Positions 26,759 through 35,438 are shown, counted from the stretch's first letter. The stretch is 64,000 nt of DNA from Gramella sp. AN32 (GCF_023718305.1 NZ_QEYO01000002.1:186001-250000), one strand, 5' to 3'. Notes: generated from the letters alone by a model not told the origin. Numbers and translations are program-made.

Positions 26759-29068
26759 ATGGCCCGCACTACAAAAAAAACTAAGGAATCAAAGCAAAGT
26801 AACCGCCGCTATATCATTTGGTTCTGGACCCTCTTTGGTGGAGGTGTTTTAGTAGCTATTCTTATTTTTCTGCTTGCTGGTTGGGGTGTTTTTGGAGAAA
26901 TGCCTTCTTTTGAAGAATTAGAAAATCCCGAAACCAATCTTGCCACAGAAATTTTCTCTTCAGATGGGGAAACCCTCGGAAAATATTACAGCGAAAACAG
27001 GACACCTATTAAATATGAAGATTTACCGGAACATTTGGTTCAGGCTCTCATTTCTACGGAAGATGAACGTTTTTATAAACATCCCGGTATCGATGCCAAA
27101 GGTACCACCAGGGCTGCGTTTTATCTAGGAACCAAAGGTGGTGGGAGTACTATTACCCAACAATTGGCCAAGCAGCTTTTCACTTCCAATGTTGCCAGCA
27201 ACAATGTGGAAAGGCTTTTTCAGAAGGTGAAAGAATGGGTGATTTCCACAAGGCTGGAAAGACAATATACCAAGGAAGAGATCATTACCATGTATTTCAA
27301 TAAGTACGATTTTGTATATCAGGCAGTCGGGATAAGATCGGCTTCAAAAATTTATTTTGACAAAGAACCACGGGATTTAAAGATTGAAGAATCTGCGGTG
27401 CTGGTAGGAATGCTTAAAAATTCCGCTTTATACAACCCCATGCGCAGGCCGGAACTTGTGTTGGGAAGGCGCAATCAGGTATTGGAACAAATGAATCGTA
27501 ACGGATTTGTTAGCGAGCAGGAAATGGATTCGCTCAAGAAGTTGGAAATGAACATTAAATTTACCCCACAGGGCCATGATGAAGGTCTGGCTACCTATTT
27601 CAGGGTATATCTTCAAAATTTCATGAACCAGTGGATCAAGGAAAACCCTAAACCCGATGGGACCGAATATAATATTTTCAGGGACGGTTTAAAGATTTAT
27701 ACCAGTATCGATTCTAAAATGCAAAAATATGCTGAAGACGCGGTGACTAAACATATAGCGAATCTTCAGACTGAACTGAACCGGCAAAATAAAAATAATA
27801 AAACAGCACCTTTTAGGGATATTGATGAATCTGAAAGGGAGAATATTATTAGTGTTGGCATGAAACGTTCTGTGCGCTGGAAACAAATGAAAGCCGATGG
27901 GAAATCTGAAGAAGAGATAAGGGCCTCTTTCGAAAAACCTGCGCAAATGGAAATTTTCAGCTGGAAAGGAAATATAGATACCACTATGACTCCTCGTGAT
28001 TCTATTCTTTATTATAAATCTTTTTTACAAAGCGGGATGATGTCTATGGAACCCCAAACCGGTGAGGTGAAAGCCTGGGTTGGCGGGATCAATTTCAAGC
28101 ATTTTAAATACGAACATGTAAAACAGGGAAAACGACAGGTAGGTTCAACCTTTAAACCTTTTGTGTATGCCACGGCAATCGACCAGTTAAAATTTTCTCC
28201 CTGTGATACCATGCCTAGAAGCCGCTTTACAATTGAAGCGGGTAAACACGGGAATATGAAAGATTGGTCCCCAGCAAATAGCCCTCCGGATTATAGTGGA
28301 ATGTTGACCTTGAAACAGGCATTAGCAAACTCAGTGAATAGCATTACGGCAAGATTAATTGATAAAACAGGACCAGGCCCGGTTATCGATTTGATAGGAA
28401 AACTGGGGATAGATACTGAAAATATACCTGCAGTGCCATCTATTGCATTGGGAACGCCAGATATTAGTCTTTTTGAAATGGTTTCTGCTTATAGCACGTT
28501 TGCAAACCAGGGAGTTTATATTAAACCTGTTATTGTAAATCGAATTGAAGATAAAAATGGAACTGTACTTTATCAAAATGTTCCCGAAACACGGGATGTT
28601 CTAAGCAAGGAAGCCGCCTATGTAACCATAAATCTTCTGGAAGGTGTGACTCAGGGAGGTTCAGGGACACGATTAAGAGGTACCTGGGCAACTAATAATG
28701 AATTTTATAAAAGTGCGATTACGGGTTATCCTTATGATCTTAAAAATCCAATAGCCGGGAAAACCGGAACTACTCAAAATCAGAGTGATGGCTGGTTTAT
28801 GGGCATGGTTCCAAACCTGGTAACCGGAGTTTGGGTGGGCGCAGAAGATCGCGCCGTGCATTTTCCCGGGATTCGATACGGCCAGGGTGCTACCATGGCG
28901 CTGCCTATATGGGGGATGTATATGAAATCTGTTTATGCCGATCCCGATTTAAATGTTTCCACGGAGGAGTTTGAACGGCCGCAAAATTTAAGTATTGAGA
29001 TCAATTGTTCTAATTATAACTCCAGGAGCAATTCTGATAATTCGGTACCAGATGAGATCGATTTTTAA
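26759..29068 (+). CDS. Penicillin-binding protein 1A-type (bifunctional transglycosylase/transpeptidase)
   Basis: A 769-residue class A PBP. It has a cytoplasmic basic N-terminus, one membrane helix (about 19-42), and a glycosyltransferase domain with the catalytic STEDERFYKHPG (E101) and GGSTITQQLAKQLF. The transpeptidase domain has the active serine S463 in GSTFKPF, SVN (SVNSITAR) and KTG (AGKTGTTQ). It polymerises lipid II glycan and cross-links peptides on the periplasmic side. All catalytic motifs are intact. It follows gldH. Confidence 0.95.
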   Translation: MARTTKKTKESKQSNRRYIIWFWTLFGGGVLVAILIFLLAGWGVFGEMPSFEELENPETNLATEIFSSDGETLGKYYSENRTPIKYEDLPEHLVQALISTEDERFYKHPGIDAKGTTRAAFYLGTKGGGSTITQQLAKQLFTSNVASNNVERLFQKVKEWVISTRLERQYTKEEIITMYFNKYDFVYQAVGIRSASKIYFDKEPRDLKIEESAVLVGMLKNSALYNPMRRPELVLGRRNQVLEQMNRNGFVSEQEMDSLKKLEMNIKFTPQGHDEGLATYFRVYLQNFMNQWIKENPKPDGTEYNIFRDGLKIYTSIDSKMQKYAEDAVTKHIANLQTELNRQNKNNKTAPFRDIDESERENIISVGMKRSVRWKQMKADGKSEEEIRASFEKPAQMEIFSWKGNIDTTMTPRDSILYYKSFLQSGMMSMEPQTGEVKAWVGGINFKHFKYEHVKQGKRQVGSTFKPFVYATAIDQLKFSPCDTMPRSRFTIEAGKHGNMKDWSPANSPPDYSGMLTLKQALANSVNSITARLIDKTGPGPVIDLIGKLGIDTENIPAVPSIALGTPDISLFEMVSAYSTFANQGVYIKPVIVNRIEDKNGTVLYQNVPETRDVLSKEAAYVTINLLEGVTQGGSGTRLRGTWATNNEFYKSAITGYPYDLKNPIAGKTGTTQNQSDGWFMGMVPNLVTGVWVGAEDRAVHFPGIRYGQGATMALPIWGMYMKSVYADPDLNVSTEEFERPQNLSIEINCSNYNSRSNSDNSVPDEIDF

Positions 29069-29128
29069 ATCTTCTTCAAAAAAACAGCGCAAAATCCTAA
29101 AAAACTTACTTTTTAGCAATTCTTAAGA

Positions 29129-29159
29129 TTGTTAGCAGATTTTAATTTTCGTATTTTCG
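29129..29159 (+). promoter_or_regulatory. Promoter of scoA
   Basis: TTG (29129-29131), a 20-base gap and TATTTTCG (29152-29159; one base off TAnnTTTG), 17 bases before the start codon. Confidence 0.45.
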
Positions 29160-29175
29160 GATAAAATTCTGAAAA

Positions 29176-29874
29176 ATGATTCTTAAAACCGTAGATAATG
29201 TGCAGCAGGCCACTGAAGGTATTCAGGATGGAATGACCTTGATGCTGGGAGGCTTCGGACTTTGTGGTATCCCTGAAAATGCAATTGCTGAACTGGTTAA
29301 ACGCAACGTAAAAAATCTTACCTGTATTTCCAATAATGCCGGAGTTGATGACTTTGGGCTAGGACAACTTTTACATAAGAAACAAATCGATAAAATGGTT
29401 TCCTCATATGTAGGCGAAAATGCCATTTTTGAAAAACAGATGCTTAGTGGAGAACTGGATGTAGAACTTATTCCGCAGGGAACATTGGCGGTAAGGTGCC
29501 AGGCTGCCCAACAGGGTTTCCCGGCAATTTATACCCCGGCGGGTTATGGTACTGAAGTTGCTGAAGGCAAAGAAACCAGGGAATTTGATGGGAAAATGTA
29601 TGTGCTCGAAATGGCATTTAAAGCCGATTTTGCCTTTGTTAAAGCCTGGAAAGGTGATAAAGCCGGAAATTTAATATTTAAAGGTACGGCCAGGAATTTT
29701 AATCCGGTGATGTGTGGCTCGGCAAAGATCACAGTTGCTGAAGTGGAAGAACTGGTTGAACCGGGAGAATTGGATCCCAACCAGATTCATATTCCGGGAA
29801 TCTTCGTACAACGAATTTTCCAGGGAAAAGATTACGAGAAAAGGATTGAACAACGAACAGTTCGTACTAAGTAA
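29176..29874 (+). CDS. scoA: Succinyl-CoA:3-oxoacid CoA-transferase subunit A
   Basis: A 232-residue alpha subunit with the CoA-transferase signature [12 protein letters not shown] (about 32-43) and the [13 protein letters not shown] segment. With subunit B it moves CoA from succinyl-CoA to a 3-oxo acid such as acetoacetate, in ketone-body or branched amino-acid breakdown. The two subunits are normally adjacent, but here they are split by a 422-base repeat-bounded cassette. Its stop codon overlaps the first repeat unit by one base; the coding sequence is complete. Confidence 0.95.
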   Translation: MILKTVDNVQQATEGIQDGMTLMLGGFGLCGIPENAIAELVKRNVKNLTCISNNAGVDDFGLGQLLHKKQIDKMVSSYVGENAIFEKQMLSGELDVELIPQGTLAVRCQAAQQGFPAIYTPAGYGTEVAEGKETREFDGKMYVLEMAFKADFAFVKAWKGDKAGNLIFKGTARNFNPVMCGSAKITVAEVEELVEPGELDPNQIHIPGIFVQRIFQGKDYEKRIEQRTVRTK

Positions 29875-29913
29875 TTTTAAAATTTATCAATTTGAGCATT
29901 TGAAAATTGAGAG
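29874..29913 (+). repeat. Left octamer array of cassette 1
   Basis: Five consecutive 8-base units, consensus ATTTGANA, in direct orientation. The last unit contains the TTG start codon of the four-helix-bundle gene. Confidence 0.7.
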
Positions 29914-30260
29914 ATGATAAGGAAAATATTATAGTTCAAAAGACTTTTGATTTTGCCCTAAAGATCATTTCATTCTCTGAAAATCTCAGGTTAGAAAAGA
30001 AATTTGAGTTGGCTTCTCAACTATTTAAAAGTGGAACATCGATTGGAGCGAATGTTAGGGAAGCTCAAAATGCGGAAAGTCCAGCAGATTTTATCCATAA
30101 ATTCAAAATTGCTGCGAAAGAATGTGAAGAAACTTATTATTGGTTACACTTATGTAAAGAATCTGAAGTATTACCTTCTCCTAAAGAAGGTTTGATACAA
30201 GAACTAAACATTATTATGAGAATTATTTCCAAAATTATCAGCTCATCCAAAAAGCGTTAA
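29907..30260 (+). CDS. Four-helix-bundle protein (23S rRNA intervening-sequence protein/Avd-like family)
   Basis: A 117-residue, all-helical protein. The family core is clear: SQLFKSGTSIGANVREAQNAES (about 38-59), then DFIHKFKIAAKECEETYYWLHL (61-82). Relatives are encoded in intervening sequences of 23S rRNA genes and as Avd in diversity-generating retroelements; they form oligomeric barrels and bind nucleic acid. The only plausible start is TTG at 29907, inside the left repeat array, and the stop lies in the first unit of the right array. No 23S gene or reverse transcriptase is nearby. Its job here is unknown. Confidence 0.85.
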   Translation: MRDDKENIIVQKTFDFALKIISFSENLRLEKKFELASQLFKSGTSIGANVREAQNAESPADFIHKFKIAAKECEETYYWLHLCKESEVLPSPKEGLIQELNIIMRIISKIISSSKKR

Positions 30261-30295
30261 TTTTCAAATTAACCAATTCTCAAATTTACAAATAG
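30256..30295 (-). repeat. Right octamer array of cassette 1
   Basis: Five 8-base units in reverse orientation relative to the left array (plus strand GTTAATTT, TCAAATTA, ACCAATTC, TCAAATTT, ACAAATAG). The first contains the stop codon of the four-helix-bundle gene. Confidence 0.7.
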
Positions 30296-30301
30296 AATAA
30301 G

Positions 30302-30955
30302 ATGTTAGACAAAAACGGAATTGCCCAAAGAATAGCGAAAGAGATAAAGGATGGATATTATGTAAATCTGGGAATTGGTATTCCAACTTTGGTGGCCAAT
30401 TTTGTGCGTGATGATATCCAGGTGGAGTTCCAAAGTGAAAACGGTATTTTGGGAATGGGCCCCTTTCCTTTTGAAGGAGAAGAGGATGCCGATCTTATAA
30501 ATGCGGGGAAACAAACCATTACGGCTTTGCCCGGTGCAAGCTTTTTTGATTCTGCTACCAGTTTTGGAATGATTCGGGGTCAACATGTAGATCTTACCAT
30601 TCTTGGTGCGATGGAAGTTGCCGAAAATGGTGATATCGCCAACTGGAAAATTCCGGGGAAAATGGTAAAAGGAATGGGCGGGGCCATGGATCTCGTAGCT
30701 TCCGCGGAAAATATTATCGTAGCCATGATGCATACCAACAGGGCAGGAGAATCCAAATTATTAAAAAGATGTAGTTTGCCCTTAACCGGTGTGGGTTGCG
30801 TTACTAAAATTGTAACCAATCTGGCGGTTTTAGAAGTGACTGAAAATGGCTTTAAATTATTAGAAAGGGCTCCGGGAGTAAGTGTGGAGGAAATTCAAAA
30901 ATCTACGGAAGGTAAACTGATTGTAGAGGGAGAAATCCCTGAAATGCAATTCTAG
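30302..30955 (+). CDS. scoB: Succinyl-CoA:3-oxoacid CoA-transferase subunit B
   Basis: A 217-residue beta subunit. The catalytic glutamate, which forms the enzyme-CoA thioester, is E46 in QSENGILG, and the GATSF-like region reads PGASFFDSATSFGMIRGQHVD. The subunit is complete and partners scoA upstream, across the cassette. Transcription presumably reads through the cassette, since no promoter is obvious just before scoB. The stop codon shares CTAG with that of the convergent exonuclease gene. Confidence 0.95.
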   Translation: MLDKNGIAQRIAKEIKDGYYVNLGIGIPTLVANFVRDDIQVEFQSENGILGMGPFPFEGEEDADLINAGKQTITALPGASFFDSATSFGMIRGQHVDLTILGAMEVAENGDIANWKIPGKMVKGMGGAMDLVASAENIIVAMMHTNRAGESKLLKRCSLPLTGVGCVTKIVTNLAVLEVTENGFKLLERAPGVSVEEIQKSTEGKLIVEGEIPEMQF

Positions 30956-31671
30956 AAATCTACCGTGATAATTTCAGAATCTTCGAGTAGTTTTTCCTGT
31001 CTTAGTTTTAAAATTACCTGGGCAATAGCAACAACATCGCGTTCGCAGTATTCAATAATTCTATTAAGTTCGTTCTTTTTATAATAAACCTCACAAACCA
31101 TCGAGCCATCAATATCTTCTTTGGGAGAAGGAATGCCCAAAACATTAGTGAGCAGTTTTAGTGAAGTATAGTGTTTATAATCGCCGAATTTCCATAGTTC
31201 CAGCGTGTCCAGGTGCGGCACTTCCCAGGGTTTTTTCCCAAAGAGATCCAGTTTTGGAGGCAATTTTATATTGTGTATAAGCATCCTTCTGGCGATGTAG
31301 GGAAAATCGAATTCTTTCCCGTTGTGCGCGCAAAGTAAGTGCTGAGGTTGGTGAAAATGATCTTCCAGAATTGTTTTAAATTCCAGCAATAATGTTTCTT
31401 CCTCTCCACTAAAAGTAGTTGTCCTAAAAAGTCTGCGTTTATTTCTGAAATGAAAAAAACCAACCGAAATACAGATAATTTTACCAAATTCGGCCCAGAT
31501 TCCCGCACGATCATAAAACTCTGAAGGGGTAAATTCGTCTTTTCGCTGGTATTTTGTCTTATCATCCCAAAGCACTTTTTTCTCCTCATCCATTTCAGAA
31601 TAACTGGAAAACTCCGGGACGGTTTCAATATCCAGAAAGAGAATATTTTCGAGATCTAATCTATGAAGCAT
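30952..31671 (-). CDS. 3'-5' exonuclease, DnaQ/PolB-like RNase H fold
   Basis: A 239-residue protein with the DEDDy exonuclease pattern. Exo I is LFLDIETVPEF (about 12-22), Exo II is CAHNGKEFDFPYIARR (about 110-125), and Exo III is YCERDVVAIAQV (about 205-216), with the tyrosine three residues before... the aspartate region as in PolB-type enzymes. It probably removes nucleotides from DNA 3' ends in repair. It overlaps the serine-hydrolase gene upstream by 11 bases. Confidence 0.85.
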   Translation of the reverse strand: MLHRLDLENILFLDIETVPEFSSYSEMDEEKKVLWDDKTKYQRKDEFTPSEFYDRAGIWAEFGKIICISVGFFHFRNKRRLFRTTTFSGEEETLLLEFKTILEDHFHQPQHLLCAHNGKEFDFPYIARRMLIHNIKLPPKLDLFGKKPWEVPHLDTLELWKFGDYKHYTSLKLLTNVLGIPSPKEDIDGSMVCEVYYKKNELNRIIEYCERDVVAIAQVILKLRQEKLLEDSEIITVDF

Positions 31672-32812
31672 TATTATTCAGCATCTTATATACTTCATCA
31701 AGATAAAGATAAAAATCTTCATAATGATTTTCCCCACTTTTTTTCGGAAGGACTTTTTCTCCCAAACGAATAACTATTAGCTCATCTTCGGGAATACAAA
31801 TTACATACTGGCCAAGAACGCCCCGCATATAATAGATCTTTTTACCCAAATGATCGCTGAGCCAGAAACTGTAACCGTAATAAGGGGTTTCTTCAAATCT
31901 GGGCTGAGTAGCTTTGGCAATAAATGCCGAATCGATCAATTGTTTTCCTTCCCATTCGCCATAATGATTAAAAAGCTTCCCGAATTTCGCGAAATTCCGT
32001 GCATTGCTGGCGATACAGCAATAGGCTTTTTCCATTCCGCCTTGCTCGCTGTCTAGCTGCCAGTAGGCTTCGCTGTTCATACCCAAAGGTTTCCAAAAAC
32101 TTTCGCTTAAATACTCGCTAAGATTTTTTCCGGTCGCTTTTTCCAGGACCATTCCTAGTAATTCAGTATTTCCGCTTAAATAACTGAATTCTTTTCCCGG
32201 CTCTTCAATCACCTTCAATTCCAGGATCTGTTCTTTAATATCTTTACCGAAGTAGCCCCGGGCAGTGGAGGCAAACGGATTATAATAACTCTCATTCCAG
32301 TTTAACCCCGAAGCCATTGAAGATAGGTCGCCTAAGGTGAGACGCTTATCAAACTCCGGGAAAAAGTCGGCCACCGGCTGGTCCAGATTTTCAATATAGC
32401 CCTCCTGAATGGCTTTGAATAGCATGGCCGTAGTGATCGTTTTTGCCATGGAGAAAGAGTTGGTTCTGGAATTTTCAGTAAAATCATTGAAATATTCCTC
32501 AAACCAGATACTGTCATTTTTGATAATTAGAAATGCTGCCGTTTGTAATTCCGCATTTAAGCGTTTAAGTTCCTCTGTTGGTTGAACTTTATCTTTTGCT
32601 GAATGCACGGGCCATTCCTGATTGGTTTCCGAAGCTTTTATTATTCTATTATCGAAATATATATAGTCATCGATAAAGGCCGTTTTATGCCCATTTAAAT
32701 AAGTAACCTGAACGGCCCTGAAAATGTAACCGTAACCAAGAATGTAAAGACCTAAGGAGAAAATTGCCAGAAATAAAAACAGGTAAGCTAGAAATTTCAG
32801 GAATTTACTCAT
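31661..32812 (-). CDS. Serine hydrolase, class C beta-lactamase fold
   Basis: A 383-residue membrane-anchored hydrolase. I start it at 32812 (MSKFLKFLAYLFLFLAIFSLG), which gives an N-terminal membrane helix at about 4-24; upstream extension of the frame overlaps ogt. The nucleophile motif is SMAKT (SxxK), with YLSGN in the YxN position. Proteins of this family include DD-peptidases, esterases and beta-lactamases; the substrate cannot be called. Anchoring and position suggest a periplasmic enzyme. It follows ogt by 7 bases. Confidence 0.85.
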   Translation of the reverse strand: MSKFLKFLAYLFLFLAIFSLGLYILGYGYIFRAVQVTYLNGHKTAFIDDYIYFDNRIIKASETNQEWPVHSAKDKVQPTEELKRLNAELQTAAFLIIKNDSIWFEEYFNDFTENSRTNSFSMAKTITTAMLFKAIQEGYIENLDQPVADFFPEFDKRLTLGDLSSMASGLNWNESYYNPFASTARGYFGKDIKEQILELKVIEEPGKEFSYLSGNTELLGMVLEKATGKNLSEYLSESFWKPLGMNSEAYWQLDSEQGGMEKAYCCIASNARNFAKFGKLFNHYGEWEGKQLIDSAFIAKATQPRFEETPYYGYSFWLSDHLGKKIYYMRGVLGQYVICIPEDELIVIRLGEKVLPKKSGENHYEDFYLYLDEVYKMLNNNAS

Positions 32813-32819
32813 AGTTATT

Positions 32820-33293
32820 TTAAAATAAGCTTTGTTGTGAGGGGGGATTTTCAAAATCCAGGAGCCATTTTTTACGCTGAAGCCCGCCGGCATAACCGGT
32901 CAAACTTCCATTCGTTCCAATTACACGGTGGCAGGGGACAATGATCCACAGGGGATTTTTGCCGTTAGCCGCGGCGACCGCACGAATGGCCTTTTCGTCG
33001 CCCAGTTTTTTAGAAAGCTGGAGATAGGAGGTAGTAGTTCCAAATGGGATATTAGATAATTCTTTCCAGACTTTTTGCTGAAATTCAGTTCCCTGAGGAT
33101 TTAATTTTAAGTCGAAATTTTGAAGATTTCCGCTGAAGTATGCATTGAGTTGGGAAATTGCTTTTTCCAGTTCCTGCGGAATTTCAGAAGTAATAGATGT
33201 GTTTTCATCCAGGACTTTCACTGAAGCAATACCAGCTTCATCACCGGTAATTTCAGCAATTCCAAGAGGTGTATTAATTTTAGCTATTTTCAT
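32820..33293 (-). CDS. ogt: Methylated-DNA--protein-cysteine methyltransferase
   Basis: A 157-residue suicide repair enzyme that takes the alkyl group from O6-alkylguanine onto its own cysteine, C121 in IIVPCHRVIG. The helix-turn-helix region with the arginine finger (EKAIRAVAAANGKNP) precedes it, and SLTGYAGGLQRKKWLL follows, as in Ogt/MGMT. No Ada regulatory domain is fused. The start overlaps the end of the CNNM-type gene by 14 bases. Confidence 0.96.
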   Translation of the reverse strand: MKIAKINTPLGIAEITGDEAGIASVKVLDENTSITSEIPQELEKAISQLNAYFSGNLQNFDLKLNPQGTEFQQKVWKELSNIPFGTTTSYLQLSKKLGDEKAIRAVAAANGKNPLWIIVPCHRVIGTNGSLTGYAGGLQRKKWLLDFENPPSQQSLF

Positions 33294-34386
33294 CCCTGTT
33301 TTCTTCCACCTCTTTTCTTAGTTGTTCCTTACGTTGAATAAGTCCCAGTCTCTTTGCCCTTTTCTCCCAATTCTTCCGGGCCAGGACCTGCATATCTTCC
33401 ACACTGTCGCTTTCATCCATGATCTCAAGACCCAGCAAAGTTTCGATGATATCTTCCATGGTTACGATCCCGGTCACATTCCCATATTCATCAACAATCA
33501 TCGAAATGTGTGCGCGTTGTTGAACGAATATTTCGAAAAGCTCGGGTAGCGGAGTATTGTCTTTGGTAACCAGAATGTCACGCTTGATTTCGCTGAGCGG
33601 TTTTTGGCCTTTTTCATCGATCATTTCTTCCAGGACATCATCCTTTAAGATAAAACCTGAAATATTATTCGATTTATCTTTAAAAACGGGGATTCTTGAA
33701 AAATTCAGATTTTTGTTGTTTTGATAAAAATTTTCCAGGGACATACTTTCATCTTCCACGATTGCCACCGAAAATGGGGTCATAACGTCTTTGGCTTCCA
33801 CCGATTTAAATACCAGTAAATTCTTGATCACGGTAGATTCACTTTCTTCAAAAACACCCTCTTCTTCAGCAGCATCGGTAATTGCTGCAAATTCTTCCCG
33901 GCTCATGGAATTTACATGGGCAGATTTCCCAATCAATCTGGTGGTCAACAATAAAAGCCATAAGATCCCTGTATATTTTAGTGGAAAGATCATTATTTTC
34001 AATGTCTTCGCGGTAAAATTCCCCAGTGATTTCCAATAGGTCGCACCAATGGTCTTCGGAATAATTTCAGATAATACCAGAATGGCCAGCGTCATGATCG
34101 CCGAAACAATTCCTACCGCATTTCCTCCGTCACCATAAGTTTTTTCAGCCTGCACTCCAACGAGAATGGCACCAACAGTATGGGCAATCGTATTGATGGT
34201 CAAAATAGCGATGAGCGGTTTATCGATATCAGTTTTTAAATTCGCAAGAGTATCTGCGAAGGCTTTCCCTTCATGTCTTTTTATTTTGATATAGGAGGGC
34301 GTAATGCTCAATAATGTGGCTTCCAGGATGGAACACAAAAAGGAGAAAAATATCGATACGGCTGCGAATAATAGGAGTAGACCCAT
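33280..34386 (-). CDS. CNNM/HlyC-CorC-type membrane protein with CBS pair
   Basis: A 368-residue protein. A DUF21/CNNM membrane domain (about 1-180, with helices at about 3-23, 57-77, 88-108 and 122-145) is followed by two CBS domains (about 190-320), including MTPFSVAIVEDE and AHISMIVDEYGNVTGIVTMEDIIETLLG. The C-terminal CorC_HlyC domain found in many relatives is missing; a charged tail takes its place. These proteins are implicated in magnesium or cobalt transport. Activity here is not shown by sequence alone. Confidence 0.88.
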   Translation of the reverse strand: MGLLLLFAAVSIFFSFLCSILEATLLSITPSYIKIKRHEGKAFADTLANLKTDIDKPLIAILTINTIAHTVGAILVGVQAEKTYGDGGNAVGIVSAIMTLAILVLSEIIPKTIGATYWKSLGNFTAKTLKIMIFPLKYTGILWLLLLTTRLIGKSAHVNSMSREEFAAITDAAEEEGVFEESESTVIKNLLVFKSVEAKDVMTPFSVAIVEDESMSLENFYQNNKNLNFSRIPVFKDKSNNISGFILKDDVLEEMIDEKGQKPLSEIKRDILVTKDNTPLPELFEIFVQQRAHISMIVDEYGNVTGIVTMEDIIETLLGLEIMDESDSVEDMQVLARKNWEKRAKRLGLIQRKEQLRKEVEENRDENS

Positions 34387-34460
34387 TGATTTTTATAGTT
34401 TACCGGCTAATTTATACAATCTTAAAGCAATTAAGTAAAAAGAAATTATAAATACCAATA

Positions 34461-34496
34461 AAAAACGGCTTTCGGAGTTTCCCGAAAGCCGTAGAA
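34461..34496 (-). terminator. Intrinsic terminator, likely bidirectional
   Basis: ACGGCTTTCGG (34465-34475) and CCGAAAGCCGT (34482-34492) form a perfect 11-bp stem with a 6-base loop. Read leftwards it ends in five T residues (34465 side), terminating the small membrane-protein gene at 34516-34998. The rightward side is flanked by AGAAAAAA. Confidence 0.8.
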
Positions 34497-34515
34497 AAAA
34501 CTTTAATCCAACCCG

Positions 34516-34998
34516 TTAAGAAGCAAGATTTTTATGGAGCAATTCGTCCCATTTTTTAGCTTCGTGCAGCCTAATTTCAGCATCTGTGCTATCTGCATCA
34601 TCTTCATCATAAAAGGTGATAGCGGTGACCTTTGAATCTATTTTATTTTCTAATTCCAGCCTTAAGTGCATGATCTTTTCTTTTTTGTTTTTAGTTTTTC
34701 CCGGAAATAGCTGTTTGCTAACCTGAACTTTCCCAACCTGATGAAGGTCTATAATTTCAAATTCCGGTTTTTCCTTGTTTTCAAGAATGATCAGTTTTTT
34801 CGCCTGCGTATCCAGTCCAAGATTAAGGTGGCCTATCGACTCTGTTTCGGTAAGAGTTAGCTTGTTGTCGCCGGCATATTTAAACAATAAATTGTTCTTC
34901 TTTTTTTCGATTGCATGCTGTCTTATAAGTGCATAAATAATGGGGAAAAAGAATAAACCAAATAGGAATAATCCTATGATTACGGAAGAAGTATCCAT
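34516..34998 (-). CDS. Hypothetical single-pass membrane protein
   Basis: A 160-residue protein with one N-terminal membrane helix (about 5-25, VIIGLFLFGLFFFPIIYALI) and a cytoplasmic or periplasmic domain rich in Lys/Glu with predicted beta strands (HLNLGLDTQAKKLIILENKEKPEFEIIDL). The C-terminus is helical and charged. No family recognised. It ends at a strong terminator and appears to be a single-gene unit. The frame is well formed and not antisense to another gene. Confidence 0.7.
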   Translation of the reverse strand: MDTSSVIIGLFLFGLFFFPIIYALIRQHAIEKKKNNLLFKYAGDNKLTLTETESIGHLNLGLDTQAKKLIILENKEKPEFEIIDLHQVGKVQVSKQLFPGKTKNKKEKIMHLRLELENKIDSKVTAITFYDEDDADSTDAEIRLHEAKKWDELLHKNLAS

Positions 34999-35031
34999 TT
35001 TAAAATATTTTAATTAAGTATAAAGAATTGC

Positions 35032-35069
35032 TTTCCGCCAGGCGGAAAATGTGGGCAGCTATGAGCTGC
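35032..35069. repeat. Two short perfect inverted repeats
   Basis: TTTCCGCC-A-GGCGGAAA (35032-35048) and GCAGCT-ATG-AGCTGC (35055-35069) lie side by side between two minus-strand genes. They resemble short REP-type hairpins; no U-tract follows. Confidence 0.5.
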
Positions 35070-35090
35070 GACTATAATTAAAATGGATTC

Positions 35091-35438
35091 TTACCAGAAG
35101 CTATGGAAGGGAAAAATTTGAACTTTTAAAATGCTTTTAAGATCTAAGCACCGGGGAGGGGCTTGTGCGACAACTTTGGAATGATGTACACAAAAAGCTG
35201 TTGAATTGGAGGCTGAAAATTCAAGTTTAAACTCGTCTTCATTTTCAGAATTTGAAGGAATATAAACTTCTTCAACTTCTTCTGAAAAAATTGTTTTGGA
35301 AAGATCTTTCGATTTTAAAACCTCACCTTTTTCAGCAGGATGGTCAAAATTTGGAAAATATGAAAAAGAATTTGTCGCTGTGGTCGAAAGAAAGACCAGC
35401 AGTAAGCCAATATTCAGCACATATTGAAATTTTTTCAC
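35091..35438 (-). CDS. Small exported protein, unknown function
   Basis: A frame opens at 35462, but the GTG at 35438 gives a cleaner signal peptide: MKKFQYVLNIGLLLVFLSTT (about 1-24). The mature part of roughly 90 residues is acidic at first (KSKDLSKTIFSEEVEEVYIPSNSENEDE) and ends with histidines and two cysteines (FCVHHSKVVAQAPPRCLDL). I do not recognise it. The His/Cys-containing tail might bind metal, but that is a guess. It is 43 bases or more from its neighbours. Confidence 0.5.
   Translation of the reverse strand: MKKFQYVLNIGLLLVFLSTTATNSFSYFPNFDHPAEKGEVLKSKDLSKTIFSEEVEEVYIPSNSENEDEFKLEFSASNSTAFCVHHSKVVAQAPPRCLDLKSILKVQIFPFHSFW

Larger units (their letters stand above)
29874..30295 (+). 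mobile_element. Repeat-bounded cassette 1 with a four-helix-bundle gene, inside scoAB
   Basis: Two arrays of five degenerate 8-base units enclose one gene. The left array (29874-29913) reads on the plus strand as ATTTTAAA, ATTTATCA, ATTTGAGC, ATTTGAAA, ATTGAGAG. The right array (30256-30295) gives the same kind of units on the minus strand: ATTTGTAA, ATTTGAGA, ATTGGTTA, ATTTGAAA. Paired in order, 27 of 40 positions match. The element starts at the scoA stop and ends 6 bases before the scoB start. Mobility is inferred; no transposase or target duplication is seen. Confidence 0.6.

Noticed and set aside
29874..30295. Diversity-generating retroelement
   Set aside because: The gene is Avd-like, but there is no reverse transcriptase, template repeat or variable gene nearby.
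29874..30295. Toxin-antitoxin or defence island
   Set aside because: Single gene without partner, nuclease, ATPase or methylase domains around it.
30305..30733. 142-codon minus-strand frame
   Set aside because: Opposite scoB, with no motif and no promoter.
32813..32893. N-terminal extension of the serine hydrolase
   Set aside because: Lies in the ogt gene; the ATG at 32812 gives a membrane anchor directly.
35032..35048. Intrinsic terminator
   Set aside because: Good 8-bp stem but no T run on either side; kept as a repeat.
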